Assembly (NCBI GenBank): GCA_963665525.1
Contig: OY762280.1
Coordinates: 2,046,001-2,110,000, forward strand
Length of the DNA stretch: 64,000 nt
From: UBA12077 sp963665525
Lineage (GTDB): Bacteria; Bacteroidota; Bacteroidia; Bacteroidales; UBA12077
Direction of reading: 5' to 3'
This document shows, one piece after another, positions 33,422 through 42,657 of this stretch. Under the pieces are notes generated by a model. It was not told the DNA's origin. It made no database searches and saw nothing but the letters and a program-made list of their open reading frames with translations. Position 1 is the stretch's first letter, and every line of letters starts with the position of its first letter. Position numbers and translations under genes: made by a program.

Positions 33422-35890
33422 TTAGAATTTAGCTGTTAATTTAAGATTAAACCTACGTGAAGTTAAGTAATTTGGCACAGCATACTGCGATGCATTTCCT
33501 GCCTGATTATTTACCGTTTTAACCCACATATAAGAAATTGTATTATTAATGTCGAGTAAGTTAAATACCTCGAAACTAATCCACATATCTTCAAATACAT
33601 TAAGCCATTTTGCCTTTTCAAAAGATTTATCTTTATTAATCACTACTTTAGAAAAACCTAAATCGACCCGTTTATATGCTTTCATTCTAAAAACGCGATC
33701 GTAACGATCTTTTTCAGGAGAAGAAAATGGCAATCCACTTCCATAATGTAAACTCAGATTCATCCTATACGAAGGATTCATAGGTAAATAGTCCTGAAAA
33801 TAAAGGCTAAAATTTACCAATTGATCTGTTGGTCGGGCATAATATCCAGGATAAATGGTTTCTCCTTCACTATTTACATAAGAATCATTATCAATGTCTT
33901 CTTTTGTTTTCATTAATGATAAACTTGCCCAAGACTCTATTCCCTGCACAAACTCTCCATTTATTTTGAAATCAATTCCATAAGCATAACCTTTTGCCAT
34001 ATTTTGTGCAGAATAATCTAAATGAACATTGTCAATTTTATAAGGAATTAAATCAAATAATGATTTATAAAATATTTCAGTGGTTAACTTAAATGGCCGA
34101 TTCCAGGCATTAAAAACATAATCATTTCCAAAAACAAAATGAATAGATTTTTGAGATTTTATATCATGATTAACCACTCCATCAGCATTTTTCATTTCCT
34201 TATAAAATGGAGGTTGATAATACAAACCCGAAGCAAAACGAAATAACATATTCTTTTCCCATGCAGGTTTATATGAAATAGCCATTCGTGGGGTAAGCAT
34301 AAACTCATCATTAAAATCCCAATAGTTAGCTCTTACTCCTAAGTTAACATTAAGATCTGAGTTATTACCGAATTTTTTAGTATATGTATCTTGTATATAA
34401 GCTGTAATTCTATTGGATTGTATCTTATTTAAAGCTCGCGCTGTTTCGTAAAGATCTACAGTTGATCCATTATATGGCAAAGAATATCCTGCAGAATCCA
34501 GCATTTTCCATTGACTCACTTCATCGTCAATTTCTTCATAATTGTATTTTGCACCCCATCGTAATTTATTATTATACGTATAATAACCTCCTTTAAAAGA
34601 AACTGAATAAACGTTAGCAGTTAAATAATTTCGCGCATGATTCAAAAAAGTTCCAACCCCAATATTCATGATACTATCACCATATGTATCGGAACCAATA
34701 GTGTTATCTAATTCGTTTAAATAATATTGACCTTGAATATCGTATGTTTCGCTTTCTTGAGTTTGAAATGCCGAAAAAATAAGTTTTAACGATAAATTCT
34801 CATTTGGATTATAATTTGAAGTAAAAGCTCCTAGATATGTTTCGAATCTATCCTTCTCGTTTCCATCGTAATAAATTTTAAGATTTAGAGCTTCATCGAT
34901 TGTACCAAATGAAGTTTCACGCGACTCAGGAACAAAACGATAACTATTTAAAGCATAATATCCCAGAAAATCAAAATCAAGCGAACTATTAACCTTATAT
35001 GTTAAATAAGTTTGAATATCATAAAAGTTAGGATTGTAATCTCCTTGAGTCTCCAATGAATTTAATACATATTGCGATGTTTTATATCTAAATCCTGTAT
35101 TATAAGTAAATTTTCCATCCTTGGAAACATCTTCCAAATGGACTGTTCCTCCCAACAAACTCAAAGAAACTGTTCCTGAAAAATCAACAGGTTTATTATA
35201 CCTGATATCCAATACCGACGACATTTTATCTCCAAATCTCGACTCAAATCCTCCTGAAGAAAAGTGGATGGAAGAAACCATGTCTGAGTTCAAAAAACTC
35301 AATCCTTCTTGTTGCCCCGACCGAATTAGTAAAGGTTTGTAAATTTCAATATCATTAACATAAACAAGATTCTCATCGAAATTACCTCCACGCACCGAAT
35401 ATTGTGAGCTTAATTCAGAATTAGACGAAACACCGGGCATTGTCTTAATCAAAGACTCTAAATTTCCTGATAAGTCAGGATTAAGAGCTATGTGTTTTGC
35501 TTCAATTTTCATTAAATTACTCTCCGGCGATAATTCACCAATAACAGAAACTTCACCAATATCGCTTACATATACTTCTAAAACAATATTATAATTGGAT
35601 ATAATATCGATTTTTGAATTTACAATAAAGCTTTTTGCTTGATATCCGATACAAGAAACTTGGACGAATACATTTTTATCTTTTGGGATTTGTAAAGAAT
35701 AAGTTCCATCTTTTTCAGAGATTACACCTGTATTATTCGACATATTTCGAATATGTGCTAACTCAACAGCTGCGCCCTCTTTGTTAATCACTTTACCTGT
35801 CATTTTCACAACTTGCTGTGAATGAACAAAAAGCGATAAACACATCAATAATAAAAATGTATAAAAAAACTTCATCAACTTATTCAACAT
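33422..35890 (-). CDS. TonB-dependent receptor with CarboxypepD_reg-like domain
   Basis: 822 residues (a start at Met6, 35875, is equally good). Signal peptide MKFFYTFLLLMCLSLFVHSQ. Residues 28-110 are the CarboxypepD_reg-like domain (MTGKVINKEGAAVELAHI, GTYSLQIPKDKNVFVQVSCI). The plug begins about 125 (IKTMPGVSSNSELSSQYSVRGGNFDENLVYVNDIEIY). The barrel ends LTSRRFNLKLTAKF. No lipoprotein partner is adjacent; the following gene encodes DUF4301. The plug sequence SVRGGNFDENLVYVN is the form common in small-ligand or metal receptors of Bacteroidota rather than SusC. Ligand unknown. Confidence 0.9.
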   Translation of the reverse strand: MLNKLMKFFYTFLLLMCLSLFVHSQQVVKMTGKVINKEGAAVELAHIRNMSNNTGVISEKDGTYSLQIPKDKNVFVQVSCIGYQAKSFIVNSKIDIISNYNIVLEVYVSDIGEVSVIGELSPESNLMKIEAKHIALNPDLSGNLESLIKTMPGVSSNSELSSQYSVRGGNFDENLVYVNDIEIYKPLLIRSGQQEGLSFLNSDMVSSIHFSSGGFESRFGDKMSSVLDIRYNKPVDFSGTVSLSLLGGTVHLEDVSKDGKFTYNTGFRYKTSQYVLNSLETQGDYNPNFYDIQTYLTYKVNSSLDFDFLGYYALNSYRFVPESRETSFGTIDEALNLKIYYDGNEKDRFETYLGAFTSNYNPNENLSLKLIFSAFQTQESETYDIQGQYYLNELDNTIGSDTYGDSIMNIGVGTFLNHARNYLTANVYSVSFKGGYYTYNNKLRWGAKYNYEEIDDEVSQWKMLDSAGYSLPYNGSTVDLYETARALNKIQSNRITAYIQDTYTKKFGNNSDLNVNLGVRANYWDFNDEFMLTPRMAISYKPAWEKNMLFRFASGLYYQPPFYKEMKNADGVVNHDIKSQKSIHFVFGNDYVFNAWNRPFKLTTEIFYKSLFDLIPYKIDNVHLDYSAQNMAKGYAYGIDFKINGEFVQGIESWASLSLMKTKEDIDNDSYVNSEGETIYPGYYARPTDQLVNFSLYFQDYLPMNPSYRMNLSLHYGSGLPFSSPEKDRYDRVFRMKAYKRVDLGFSKVVINKDKSFEKAKWLNVFEDMWISFEVFNLLDINNTISYMWVKTVNNQAGNASQYAVPNYLTSRRFNLKLTAKF

Positions 35891-35986
35891 TACTAAGCTA
35901 TAAACAATAAAAAAGGATATTTATTTTACAGATTTAAAGAAAGTCAAAACTAATTCTTTTGACCTATTTAGAAAAATTTCAATAAT

Positions 35987-36002
35987 TTTATTTGCAAATA
36001 AA
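35987..36002. promoter_or_regulatory. 16-bp perfect palindrome before yjbQ
   Basis: TTTATTTGCAAATAAA, perfectly symmetric, ends 18 bp before the yjbQ ATG. It overlaps a promoter-like TTTATTTG. It could be a repressor operator, or chance in AT-rich DNA. Nearby, GTCAAAA/TTTTGAC (35943-35963) is another small inverted repeat. Confidence 0.4.
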
Positions 36003-36020
36003 TTTAAAATTAGAATTATC

Positions 36021-36431
36021 ATGATTCATCAATACGAAATTACATTACCTGCATTTAACAGAGGATATCATATTATTACCAATTTAATACTTAAAGAAAT
36101 TGACCAGCTGCCTGAAAAAGGTATGATGAATGTTTTCATTAAACATACCTCTGCAGCAATAACCATTAATGAAAATGCTGACCCTTCAGTTTTAAGCGAT
36201 TTTGAATCATTTACCAATAAATGGATTCCAGATGGAGATCGTTCATTTACACATATTATGGAAGGACCAGATGATATGTCCGCTCATATTAAGTCTTCTA
36301 CTTACGGACAGTCACTTACGATCCCAATCACGAACCATCACCTAAATTTAGGAACTTGGCAAGGCATCTACTTATGTGAATTTCGAAATCATAGTAGTAA
36401 CAGAAAACTTGTTATAACAATTTATTACTAA
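36021..36431 (+). CDS. yjbQ: YjbQ/UPF0047 family protein
   Basis: 136 residues, the usual length. FIKHTSAAITINENADPSV (35-53) and the C-terminal SLTIPITNHHLNLGTWQGIYLCEF with HSSNRKLVITIY are the conserved UPF0047 blocks; histidines in KHTSA, ITNHHL and Glu in YLCEF cluster in the known trimer structures. E. coli YjbQ shows weak thiamine-phosphate synthase activity, so databases call it secondary thiamine-phosphate synthase, but its true role is unsettled. Single gene, divergent from the TonB receptor gene. Confidence 0.92.
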   Translation: MIHQYEITLPAFNRGYHIITNLILKEIDQLPEKGMMNVFIKHTSAAITINENADPSVLSDFESFTNKWIPDGDRSFTHIMEGPDDMSAHIKSSTYGQSLTIPITNHHLNLGTWQGIYLCEFRNHSSNRKLVITIYY

Positions 36432-36636
36432 TTGAATATTGAAACTTAGGATTTCGAAGAATAAAAAATTATTATGAATTAATTCGAACACCCAAGAATT
36501 TAAGCTCAACATCCTCTCTTTTTAACCTATTGATTTTCTGACAAATAAAACTTATTAATAAAACAAATCATATTACTTATAATTTGTAACTTATTGAGCT
36601 ATTTTGCTATAAATATGTTATTTAAAACATTCAATT

Positions 36637-36669
36637 ATTGGACATTTGTTAAAATTTACTCTACATTTG
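36637..36669 (+). promoter_or_regulatory. Strong candidate promoter of iorA-iorB
   Basis: ATTG (36637-36640), 21-nt spacer, TACATTTG (36662-36669), an exact TAnnTTTG. Transcription would start near 36675, leaving about 50 nt of leader. The 293-bp gap (36432-36724) is otherwise AT-rich without gene, hairpin or riboswitch that I can see. Confidence 0.65.
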
Positions 36670-36724
36670 CTTTTAATTAATAAATCAAGTAATCAATTTT
36701 ATTAGAATATCTAAAAAATATAAT

Positions 36725-38341
36725 ATGCAAAAACTACTATTATTAGGTGACGAAGCTATAGCTCAAGGAGCTTTAGATGGAGGTTTGTCTGGAATATATG
36801 CATATCCGGGAACACCTTCAACGGAAATTACTGAATATGTGCAAGCCTCAAAGTTTGCAAAAGAAAAAAATATTCATAGTCAGTGGTCAGCAAACGAAAA
36901 AACTGCCATGGAATCTGCATTAGGCATGTCTTATGCTGGTAAAAGAGCCATGGTTTGTATGAAACATGTTGGTTTAAACGTTGCTGCAGATGCTTTTGTA
37001 AACTCATCCATTACCGGTGTAAATGGTGGTTTAATTGTTGTTTCTGCCGATGATCCATCAATGCATTCATCTCAGAATGAACAGGATTCCAGATTTTATG
37101 GAAATTTTGCAATGATACCAATGCTTGAGCCTGTTGATCAACAAGAAGCTTATGAAATGTCATATCACGGATTCGAGTTATCTGAAAAATTTAAACTTCC
37201 TGTTCTGTTAAGAGTTACAACACGTTTAGCACACTCACGTGCTGGTGTTCAAACCTTAGAGCAAAAACCAGAAAATAAAAACTCTTTCCCTTCTGATTTA
37301 AGACAATTTGTATTATTACCAGCTATTGCTCGTAAAAATTATAAATCACTTTTAAATGCTCAAGAAGCTTTAGTAGCTGCATCTGAAGAATCTAAATTCA
37401 ATAAGTATATAGATGGTTCTGATAAATCATTAGGAATTATTGCTCCTGGTATTGCATACAATTATTTAATGGAGAATTTCCAAGAGAAAGAATTAAATCA
37501 TCCGGTATTAAAAATTGGACAATATCCAATTCCTCGTAAACAAATCATGAAAATGGTTGAAGAGTGTGACCGAATCTTAGTTTTAGAAGAAGGTTACCCA
37601 TTAATTGAAGAAGCTTTAAAAGGATATCAGGAAGCTGGTACTCCTGTTTCCGGAAGATTAGATGGAACATTACCTCGTGATGGTGAATTAAATCCAAACT
37701 TGGTTGCTAAAGCATTAGGATTAGAAACAAAATTAGATGGAGTAATTCCTGAATTAGTTAAAAATCGTCCACCTTCAATGTGTGTTGGTTGTGGTCATAT
37801 TGATGCTTATACAGCATTAAATGAAGCATTAAAAGAATATGGTGATGGTAGAGTTTTCTCTGATATTGGTTGTTACACTTTAGGTGCATTACCTCCATAT
37901 AATGCTATTAACTCATGTGTTGATATGGGTGCTTCCATAACTATGGCAAAAGGAGCTGCTGATGCAGGCTTAGTTCCTTCTGTTGCTGTAATTGGTGATT
38001 CAACTTTTACTCACTCTGGTATTACCGGTTTAATTGATTGTGTTTCTGAAAATAGTCCTATAACTGTTATTATTTCTGACAACTTTACTACTGGTATGAC
38101 TGGTGGGCAAGATTCAAAAGCATTAGGTAGAATTGAAGATATATGCAAAGGTGTAGGTGTTCATCCTGATCACATCAAAGTTTTCCGTCCTACAAAGAAA
38201 AATATGGACGAAATGGTTCAGATAATGAAAGATGAGCTTGCATATAAAGGAGTTTCTGTTATTATTCCTCGTCGACAGTGTGTACAAACAATGAAGAATA
38301 AGAAACTTGCTGAGCAATTAAAAGATTTAAATCTTAAATAA
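36725..38341 (+). CDS. iorA: Indolepyruvate ferredoxin oxidoreductase alpha subunit, short form
   Basis: 538 residues. The N-terminal pyruvate-oxidoreductase-like domain (LLGDEAIAQGALDGGLSGIYAYPGTPSTEITE) is followed by a central domain (about 230-330) and a TPP-binding domain (about 350-520) with PSMCVGCGHIDAYTAL, DIGCYTLGALPPYNAI and GDSTFTHSG, the Mg-TPP motif GDS. It oxidatively decarboxylates aryl pyruvates from aromatic amino acids to aryl-acetyl-CoA, passing electrons to ferredoxin. Canonical archaeal IorA is longer, with a C-terminal domain holding two [4Fe-4S] clusters; this protein stops right after the TPP domain. The gene is intact and paired with iorB 36 bp later. Confidence 0.9.
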   Translation: MQKLLLLGDEAIAQGALDGGLSGIYAYPGTPSTEITEYVQASKFAKEKNIHSQWSANEKTAMESALGMSYAGKRAMVCMKHVGLNVAADAFVNSSITGVNGGLIVVSADDPSMHSSQNEQDSRFYGNFAMIPMLEPVDQQEAYEMSYHGFELSEKFKLPVLLRVTTRLAHSRAGVQTLEQKPENKNSFPSDLRQFVLLPAIARKNYKSLLNAQEALVAASEESKFNKYIDGSDKSLGIIAPGIAYNYLMENFQEKELNHPVLKIGQYPIPRKQIMKMVEECDRILVLEEGYPLIEEALKGYQEAGTPVSGRLDGTLPRDGELNPNLVAKALGLETKLDGVIPELVKNRPPSMCVGCGHIDAYTALNEALKEYGDGRVFSDIGCYTLGALPPYNAINSCVDMGASITMAKGAADAGLVPSVAVIGDSTFTHSGITGLIDCVSENSPITVIISDNFTTGMTGGQDSKALGRIEDICKGVGVHPDHIKVFRPTKKNMDEMVQIMKDELAYKGVSVIIPRRQCVQTMKNKKLAEQLKDLNLK

Positions 38342-38377
38342 TCTACATTAGTAACATTAAACTTAAAAAAGAAAATT

Positions 38378-38959
38378 ATGAAAACAGATATTATATTAGC
38401 TGGTGTAGGTGGACAAGGAATACTTTCTATTGCTGCAACAATTGGAATGGCAGCTTTACATAATGATCTACATCTAAAACAAGCAGAAGTTCATGGAATG
38501 AGCCAAAGAGGTGGAGCTGTTCAATCAAATATGAGAATCTCAGATAAACCTATCGCATCAGACCTTATTCCAATGGGAGCTGCAGATATCATTCTATCTG
38601 TAGAGCCAATGGAATCTTTAAGGTATTTACCATATCTAAATGAAGGAGGTTGGTTAGTTACTAATACAACTCCATATATCAACATTACTGATTATCCAGA
38701 AGTAGAACAAATTATGGCTGAAGTTCAGAAACAAAAGAATTTTGTTGCTATTGATGCTGATAAGATTGCTTCTGATATAGGATCAAAGCGCTCATCCAAC
38801 ATTGTAATGTTAGGTGCAGCTACTCCTTTCTTTAATATCTCATTCGAGAGTTTTGAAGAAGGAATTCGTCAGATCTTTGGTCGTAAGGGAGAAGATATTG
38901 TAAATGTAAACTTACAAGCTTTAAGAGCTGGAAGAAAGTTTGCCGAAGAAAATAAGTAA
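38378..38959 (+). CDS. iorB: Indolepyruvate ferredoxin oxidoreductase beta subunit
   Basis: 193 residues of the POR gamma-domain type: DIILAGVGGQGILSIAATIG (4-23) is the opening glycine-rich loop, then AEVHGMSQRGGAVQSNMRIS, the conserved H-G-M-S-Q-R-G-G block at the CoA/TPP interface. It associates with IorA to make aryl-acetyl-CoA. It is encoded 36 bp downstream of iorA and ended by a strong terminator, so iorAB is a two-gene operon. Length is typical. Confidence 0.94.
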   Translation: MKTDIILAGVGGQGILSIAATIGMAALHNDLHLKQAEVHGMSQRGGAVQSNMRISDKPIASDLIPMGAADIILSVEPMESLRYLPYLNEGGWLVTNTTPYINITDYPEVEQIMAEVQKQKNFVAIDADKIASDIGSKRSSNIVMLGAATPFFNISFESFEEGIRQIFGRKGEDIVNVNLQALRAGRKFAEENK

Positions 38960-38975
38960 TATTCACTTTATAACG

Positions 38976-39012
38976 AAAAGGCTTGCCATAATAGTGGCAA
39001 GCCTTTTTTTTT
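38976..39012. terminator. Terminator after iorB, partly bidirectional
   Basis: Perfect 13-bp stem AAAAGGCTTGCCA (38976-38988) / TGGCAAGCCTTTT (38995-39007), then T residues to 39012. It lies between iorB and the convergent SPFH gene stop at 39029; only four A support the minus direction. Confidence 0.9.
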
Positions 39013-39028
39013 CAATGTATTTTTACTC

Positions 39029-39844
39029 CTAATTGTTTCCTAAAATAAGCGGCATTCCATCTTTCCCACTACCAATTACAATAACCTTTGAATTTGGAGA
39101 TTCAGACAATTTTATAGTTGCCTCAATTCCTCTCATCTTCAATAAATTATTAGTTAAACTACTATTTATTATTTTATTAGCTCTTGCTTCACCTTCTGCT
39201 GCAATTTTCTTTCTTTCTGCCTCTGATTTTTCCCTTTCCAGCTTATATTGATATGCCAATGCTTCTTGTTCCTGTTTTAACTTATTTTCTATGGCAACTT
39301 TAATCTGTTCCGGTAAATTTATTGAACGAATCAATAAAGCTTTCATTTCAATTTCGTTTGCACCTAGCACTTCTGCAGTTTCCTGAATTATGGCACTTTC
39401 AAGCTCACTTCTTTTGGTAGAATAAATTTCTTCTGCAGTATATCTACCAGCAACTCTTCTAACAGTTGATCTAGCTTCTGGGACAATAAGCTGACGAATA
39501 TATTCGACGCCAAATTTTTCGTGTAGATATCCAATTCTATCATATTTTGGATTAAAACGAACAGATACATCCATATTTATAGAAAGTCCATTTTTATCCA
39601 ATACATCCATTCCTTCTTCACTATTTTGCTCTTTCACATTATAAACATACATTTCATTCCATGGAGCAATAATATGAAATCCCGGTTGAAAAATATGTTC
39701 TTTATCTAATCCTGAAGTAAATTTTCGAAAGACTACTCCTCTTTCTCCAGGTCTAATTGTGATAAAAGATGAACTACTAATAAGTATTACAACAAGAAAG
39801 CCTACAGCCAATAAAATCCAAAATGTAGTTGTTATTTTTTTCAT
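39029..39844 (-). CDS. SPFH/prohibitin-family membrane protein
   Basis: 271 residues from ATG 39844. An in-frame ATG 69 bp upstream would add a hydrophilic lead before the membrane helix; the internal start MKKITTTFWILLAVGFLVVILISSS fits the family better. One N-terminal transmembrane helix (9-27) is followed by the SPFH/PHB domain (about 30-215: IRPGERGVVFRKF, FHIIAPWNEMYVYNV, LSINMDVSVRFNPKYDRIG) and a charged helical end (EQEALAYQYKLEREKSEAERKKIAAEGEA). Prohibitins form large rings in membranes that organise lipid domains and shield proteases such as FtsH. Here it stands alone with no NfeD partner. Convergent to iorAB. Confidence 0.92.
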   Translation of the reverse strand: MKKITTTFWILLAVGFLVVILISSSSFITIRPGERGVVFRKFTSGLDKEHIFQPGFHIIAPWNEMYVYNVKEQNSEEGMDVLDKNGLSINMDVSVRFNPKYDRIGYLHEKFGVEYIRQLIVPEARSTVRRVAGRYTAEEIYSTKRSELESAIIQETAEVLGANEIEMKALLIRSINLPEQIKVAIENKLKQEQEALAYQYKLEREKSEAERKKIAAEGEARANKIINSSLTNNLLKMRGIEATIKLSESPNSKVIVIGSGKDGMPLILGNN

Positions 39845-40017
39845 AATATAAATTTTTGAGTTTTGATTTTCGAGAGAATAAAGGTAAAACTTATATATCA
39901 CAAAAGAAAACATGATCCGTTTAGAATATATTTCTTATCAATTGCTTGATGAAAGAATAAAAAGTTGTTATTAACAGCTAACTATAGAAATAATTGTGGC
40001 AGTGTTGATTTTTCTTT

Positions 40018-40049
40018 ATTGCGCATTTCATTAATTTTAAATAGATTTG
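40018..40049 (+). promoter_or_regulatory. Strong candidate promoter of the nucleoside phosphorylase operon
   Basis: ATTG (40018-40021), 20-nt spacer, TAGATTTG (40042-40049), an exact match to the Bacteroidota consensus. Predicted leader about 25 nt before the ATG at 40080. Confidence 0.65.
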
Positions 40050-40079
40050 GAGTCCTAAATTATATGAAAGAGAGGAATT

Positions 40080-40952
40080 ATGGAATATAGAGAGTCGGAA
40101 TTAATCATCAATCAAGATGGAAGTATTTTTCATCTTCATTTGTTACCAGAAGATATCGCAGATGATATCATTTTAGTAGGAGATCCTGGAAGAGTAGAAA
40201 CTGTAGCATCATTCTTTGATAGCATTGAATTAAAAAAACAAAATCGTGAGTTCTGTACGATAACAGGACAATACAATAATAAAAGAATAACAGTGATCTC
40301 AACCGGAATTGGAACAGATAATATAGATATTGTTGTGAATGAGTTAGATGCTATTGCAAACATCAACTTAAAAACAAGAACAAATAATCCAGAGCATAGA
40401 ACGTTAAATTTAATACGGATAGGAACTTCAGGAGCTTTACAAAAAGATATTCCCGTTGATTCTTTTTTAATGAGCAAAAGATCAATCGGTTTTGATGGTT
40501 TATTAAACTTTTATGAAGGCAGAAACACTATTTCGGATGCTGATTTTGAATTCGCATTTAAATATCATGTTGATTGGAATAGAATGTTACCATCACCTTA
40601 TATTGTTGATGCATCTGAAGAATTAATTCAGAAATTAGAGGGTAATAATATTCGAAAAGGAATTACCATTTCAGCACCGGGTTTTTATGGTCCTCAAGGA
40701 AGAAGATTGCGTTTACCAATCCTTGATCCTGAAATCAATAATAAAATTGAATCTTTTGAATTAAATAAAGAAAAAGTAACTAATTACGAAATGGAAAGTT
40801 CAGCAATATTTGGGCTTTCAAAATTATTAGGTCACCATGCTATAACTATTTGTGCTATCATTGCAAACAGAGTAAGAGGAGAATATAGTAAAGATTATAA
40901 ACCTGTGATAAAAGAATTAATTCAAACGGTACTTGATAGATTAACAGCATAA
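40080..40952 (+). CDS. Nucleoside phosphorylase (uridine-phosphorylase-like)
   Basis: 290 residues of the NP-I (PNP/UDP) fold. HLHLLPEDIADDIILVGDPGRVE (residues 18-40) holds the phosphate-binding GDPGR loop; TVISTGIGTDN and IRIGTSGALQ are the ribose and base-site strands; TNYEMESSAIFGLS carries the E-M-E-S-S motif that holds the ribose. It splits nucleosides with phosphate to give free base and ribose-1-phosphate for salvage. Six bp later a SirB1-like gene starts. Uridine or purine preference cannot be read with certainty. Confidence 0.92.
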   Translation: MEYRESELIINQDGSIFHLHLLPEDIADDIILVGDPGRVETVASFFDSIELKKQNREFCTITGQYNNKRITVISTGIGTDNIDIVVNELDAIANINLKTRTNNPEHRTLNLIRIGTSGALQKDIPVDSFLMSKRSIGFDGLLNFYEGRNTISDADFEFAFKYHVDWNRMLPSPYIVDASEELIQKLEGNNIRKGITISAPGFYGPQGRRLRLPILDPEINNKIESFELNKEKVTNYEMESSAIFGLSKLLGHHAITICAIIANRVRGEYSKDYKPVIKELIQTVLDRLTA

Positions 40953-40958
40953 TTTACT

Positions 40959-41822
40959 GTGAGCTCAAAAGAAAAAGAAATACAAGCCCTCCTACAATTG
41001 TTAGATGATCCTGACAATGAAGTTTTTCAACTTGTTTCAAAAAACATACTCAGACAAGGAGAAAATATTATACCTGAACTGGAAAAAGTTTGGGAAAGAT
41101 CCTTAGATGCTATTTTACAAGAAAGAATTGAGAATATTATTCAGGAAATACAGTTTAGTTCTACTCAAGATCAACTGAAAGATTGGAAGGAAGAAGGGGC
41201 TACAGATTTATTAAAAGCAGCATATATTATATCTAAATATCAATATCCAGATTTAAAGTTTGCTGATATACTGGATACATTTGATAAAATAAAACAAGAT
41301 GTTTGGCTTGAGTTAAACGATAATTTAACAGCTCTAGAAAAGACTAAAATTTTAAATCATATTCTTTTTCAAGTATATGAATTTGGAGGTAATAGTTCTA
41401 ACTTTCATGCCCCTCAAAATTCTTATATCAGTCATGTCTTTGAAAGTAAAAAAGGAAATCCAATAACTTTAGGGATTCTATACATTTCAATTGCTCAAGA
41501 ATTAGGTATCCCAATTTACGGTGTAAGCATGCCCAGGAATTTTATACTTGCTTATATTGATGAATATAATATTCATAATCCATATGAAAAGGATATCTTA
41601 TTTTATATTAATCCTTACAACAAAGGTAAAGTGTTAGGCGAAAGAGAAATAGATTATTTTCTTAAGCAACAAAATATAGAGTCAAAAAAATCATATTACC
41701 AACCTTGTTCCAATATTGAAATTATTAAGAAATTAATCTTAAATTTGATCTATTCATACGAGAAATTGGGCTACCCCGATAAAGTTAAGGATATGAAAAC
41801 ATTATACAACATTATCAATTAA
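40959..41822 (+). CDS. SirB1-like transglutaminase-fold protein
   Basis: 287 residues starting at a GTG codon (40959), chosen because it lies 6 bp after the previous stop and no ATG occurs before the conserved region. A helical N-terminus (about 1-85, HEAT-like: LDDPDNEVFQLVSKNIL) precedes a Transglut_core2 domain (about 90-270): LNHILFQVYEFGGN, YISHVFESKKGNPITLGILYISIAQELGIPIYGVSMPRNFILAY. The usual catalytic Cys position here is occupied by Thr (GNPITLGI), as in SirB1 proteins, so it is probably not a protease. It is co-transcribed with the nucleoside phosphorylase. Role unknown. Confidence 0.85.
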   Translation: MSSKEKEIQALLQLLDDPDNEVFQLVSKNILRQGENIIPELEKVWERSLDAILQERIENIIQEIQFSSTQDQLKDWKEEGATDLLKAAYIISKYQYPDLKFADILDTFDKIKQDVWLELNDNLTALEKTKILNHILFQVYEFGGNSSNFHAPQNSYISHVFESKKGNPITLGILYISIAQELGIPIYGVSMPRNFILAYIDEYNIHNPYEKDILFYINPYNKGKVLGEREIDYFLKQQNIESKKSYYQPCSNIEIIKKLILNLIYSYEKLGYPDKVKDMKTLYNIIN

Positions 41823-41829
41823 TTATATT

Positions 41830-42657
41830 ATGACAACAGAAAAAAGAAACGACGAAATTGACTTAATTGAATTATTTCTTAATATTTATATCTTTTTTAA
41901 AAAGAATTTTTGGCTATTTTTTATTGCCGTCATTATTGGTGGGGGATTAGGTTATTCTACTAAGTTTTTTGCTAAAAAACATTATGAATCAGCCATGTTA
42001 ATTAATTCCTATACAGTATCAGAAAACTTACTAATTAAATATTTTAATATTATTCAAAGTCTAATTGAAGATAATAATTTAAGCTATTTAAGCGAAAGAA
42101 TGGGAATAGATACATTAAACTTAGAATCATTAAAAGAAATCAAAGCAGAAATGGCATATGATGAAAAAGATGAAAGAAAGAGCTTAGGTTATCTAACAGT
42201 TTCAGTAAATGTATTAGATAATGAAATCTTACTTCTTTTAAATAATGGTTTATTAAAATATCTAGAAAAAGAACCTTATATTCAGAATGAAATTGAAACT
42301 TATAAAGAAAATAATTTACAGCTAATTGAAAAAATTAATGAAGAAATTAAAAAAATAGAAATTTTACAAGAAACGAACTTAAAACAATCAGAAAAAAAAG
42401 GTGATGTTAACATATATAATTCGCAAAAAAGTTTTCAAAATGAATTATTGGATCTTTTAAAGGAAAAGCAAAATAGAGAGAAAGCTTTAAAGTTTGCAAC
42501 TCCGTATAGAGTTATTCAAGATTTTACAGTATACAATAAACCAGTAATTAAAGCCAAAACATTTTCTTTAGTAGGAGCATTTGGATGTTTTTTTATTGTA
42601 CTTTGTTTTCTTATTATTAAAAATTTAAACAGCACCATAAATAAAAAAGAGATTTAA
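41830..42657 (+). CDS. Wzz-like polysaccharide chain-length protein
   Basis: 275 residues. Two membrane helices, about 27-46 (FWLFFIAVIIGGGLGYSTKFF) and 246-264 (TFSLVGAFGCFFIVLCFLII), enclose a periplasmic helical region (about 50-240, coiled coil IEKINEEIKKIEILQ), the PCP/Wzz plan. The proline after TPYRVIQDFTVYNKPVIKAK before the second helix is typical. It sets chain length of polymerised glycans. No kinase domain is fused. It is encoded 7 bp after the SirB1-like gene, convergent with the polysaccharide locus; its stop shares bases with the opposite gene's stop inside a terminator loop. Confidence 0.8.
   Translation: MTTEKRNDEIDLIELFLNIYIFFKKNFWLFFIAVIIGGGLGYSTKFFAKKHYESAMLINSYTVSENLLIKYFNIIQSLIEDNNLSYLSERMGIDTLNLESLKEIKAEMAYDEKDERKSLGYLTVSVNVLDNEILLLLNNGLLKYLEKEPYIQNEIETYKENNLQLIEKINEEIKKIEILQETNLKQSEKKGDVNIYNSQKSFQNELLDLLKEKQNREKALKFATPYRVIQDFTVYNKPVIKAKTFSLVGAFGCFFIVLCFLIIKNLNSTINKKEI

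Noticed and set aside
36725..38341. iorA as a truncated pseudogene
   Set aside because: The frame is intact, the TPP domain is complete, a strong promoter precedes it, iorB follows in an operon, and codon use is normal. A naturally short form is more likely.
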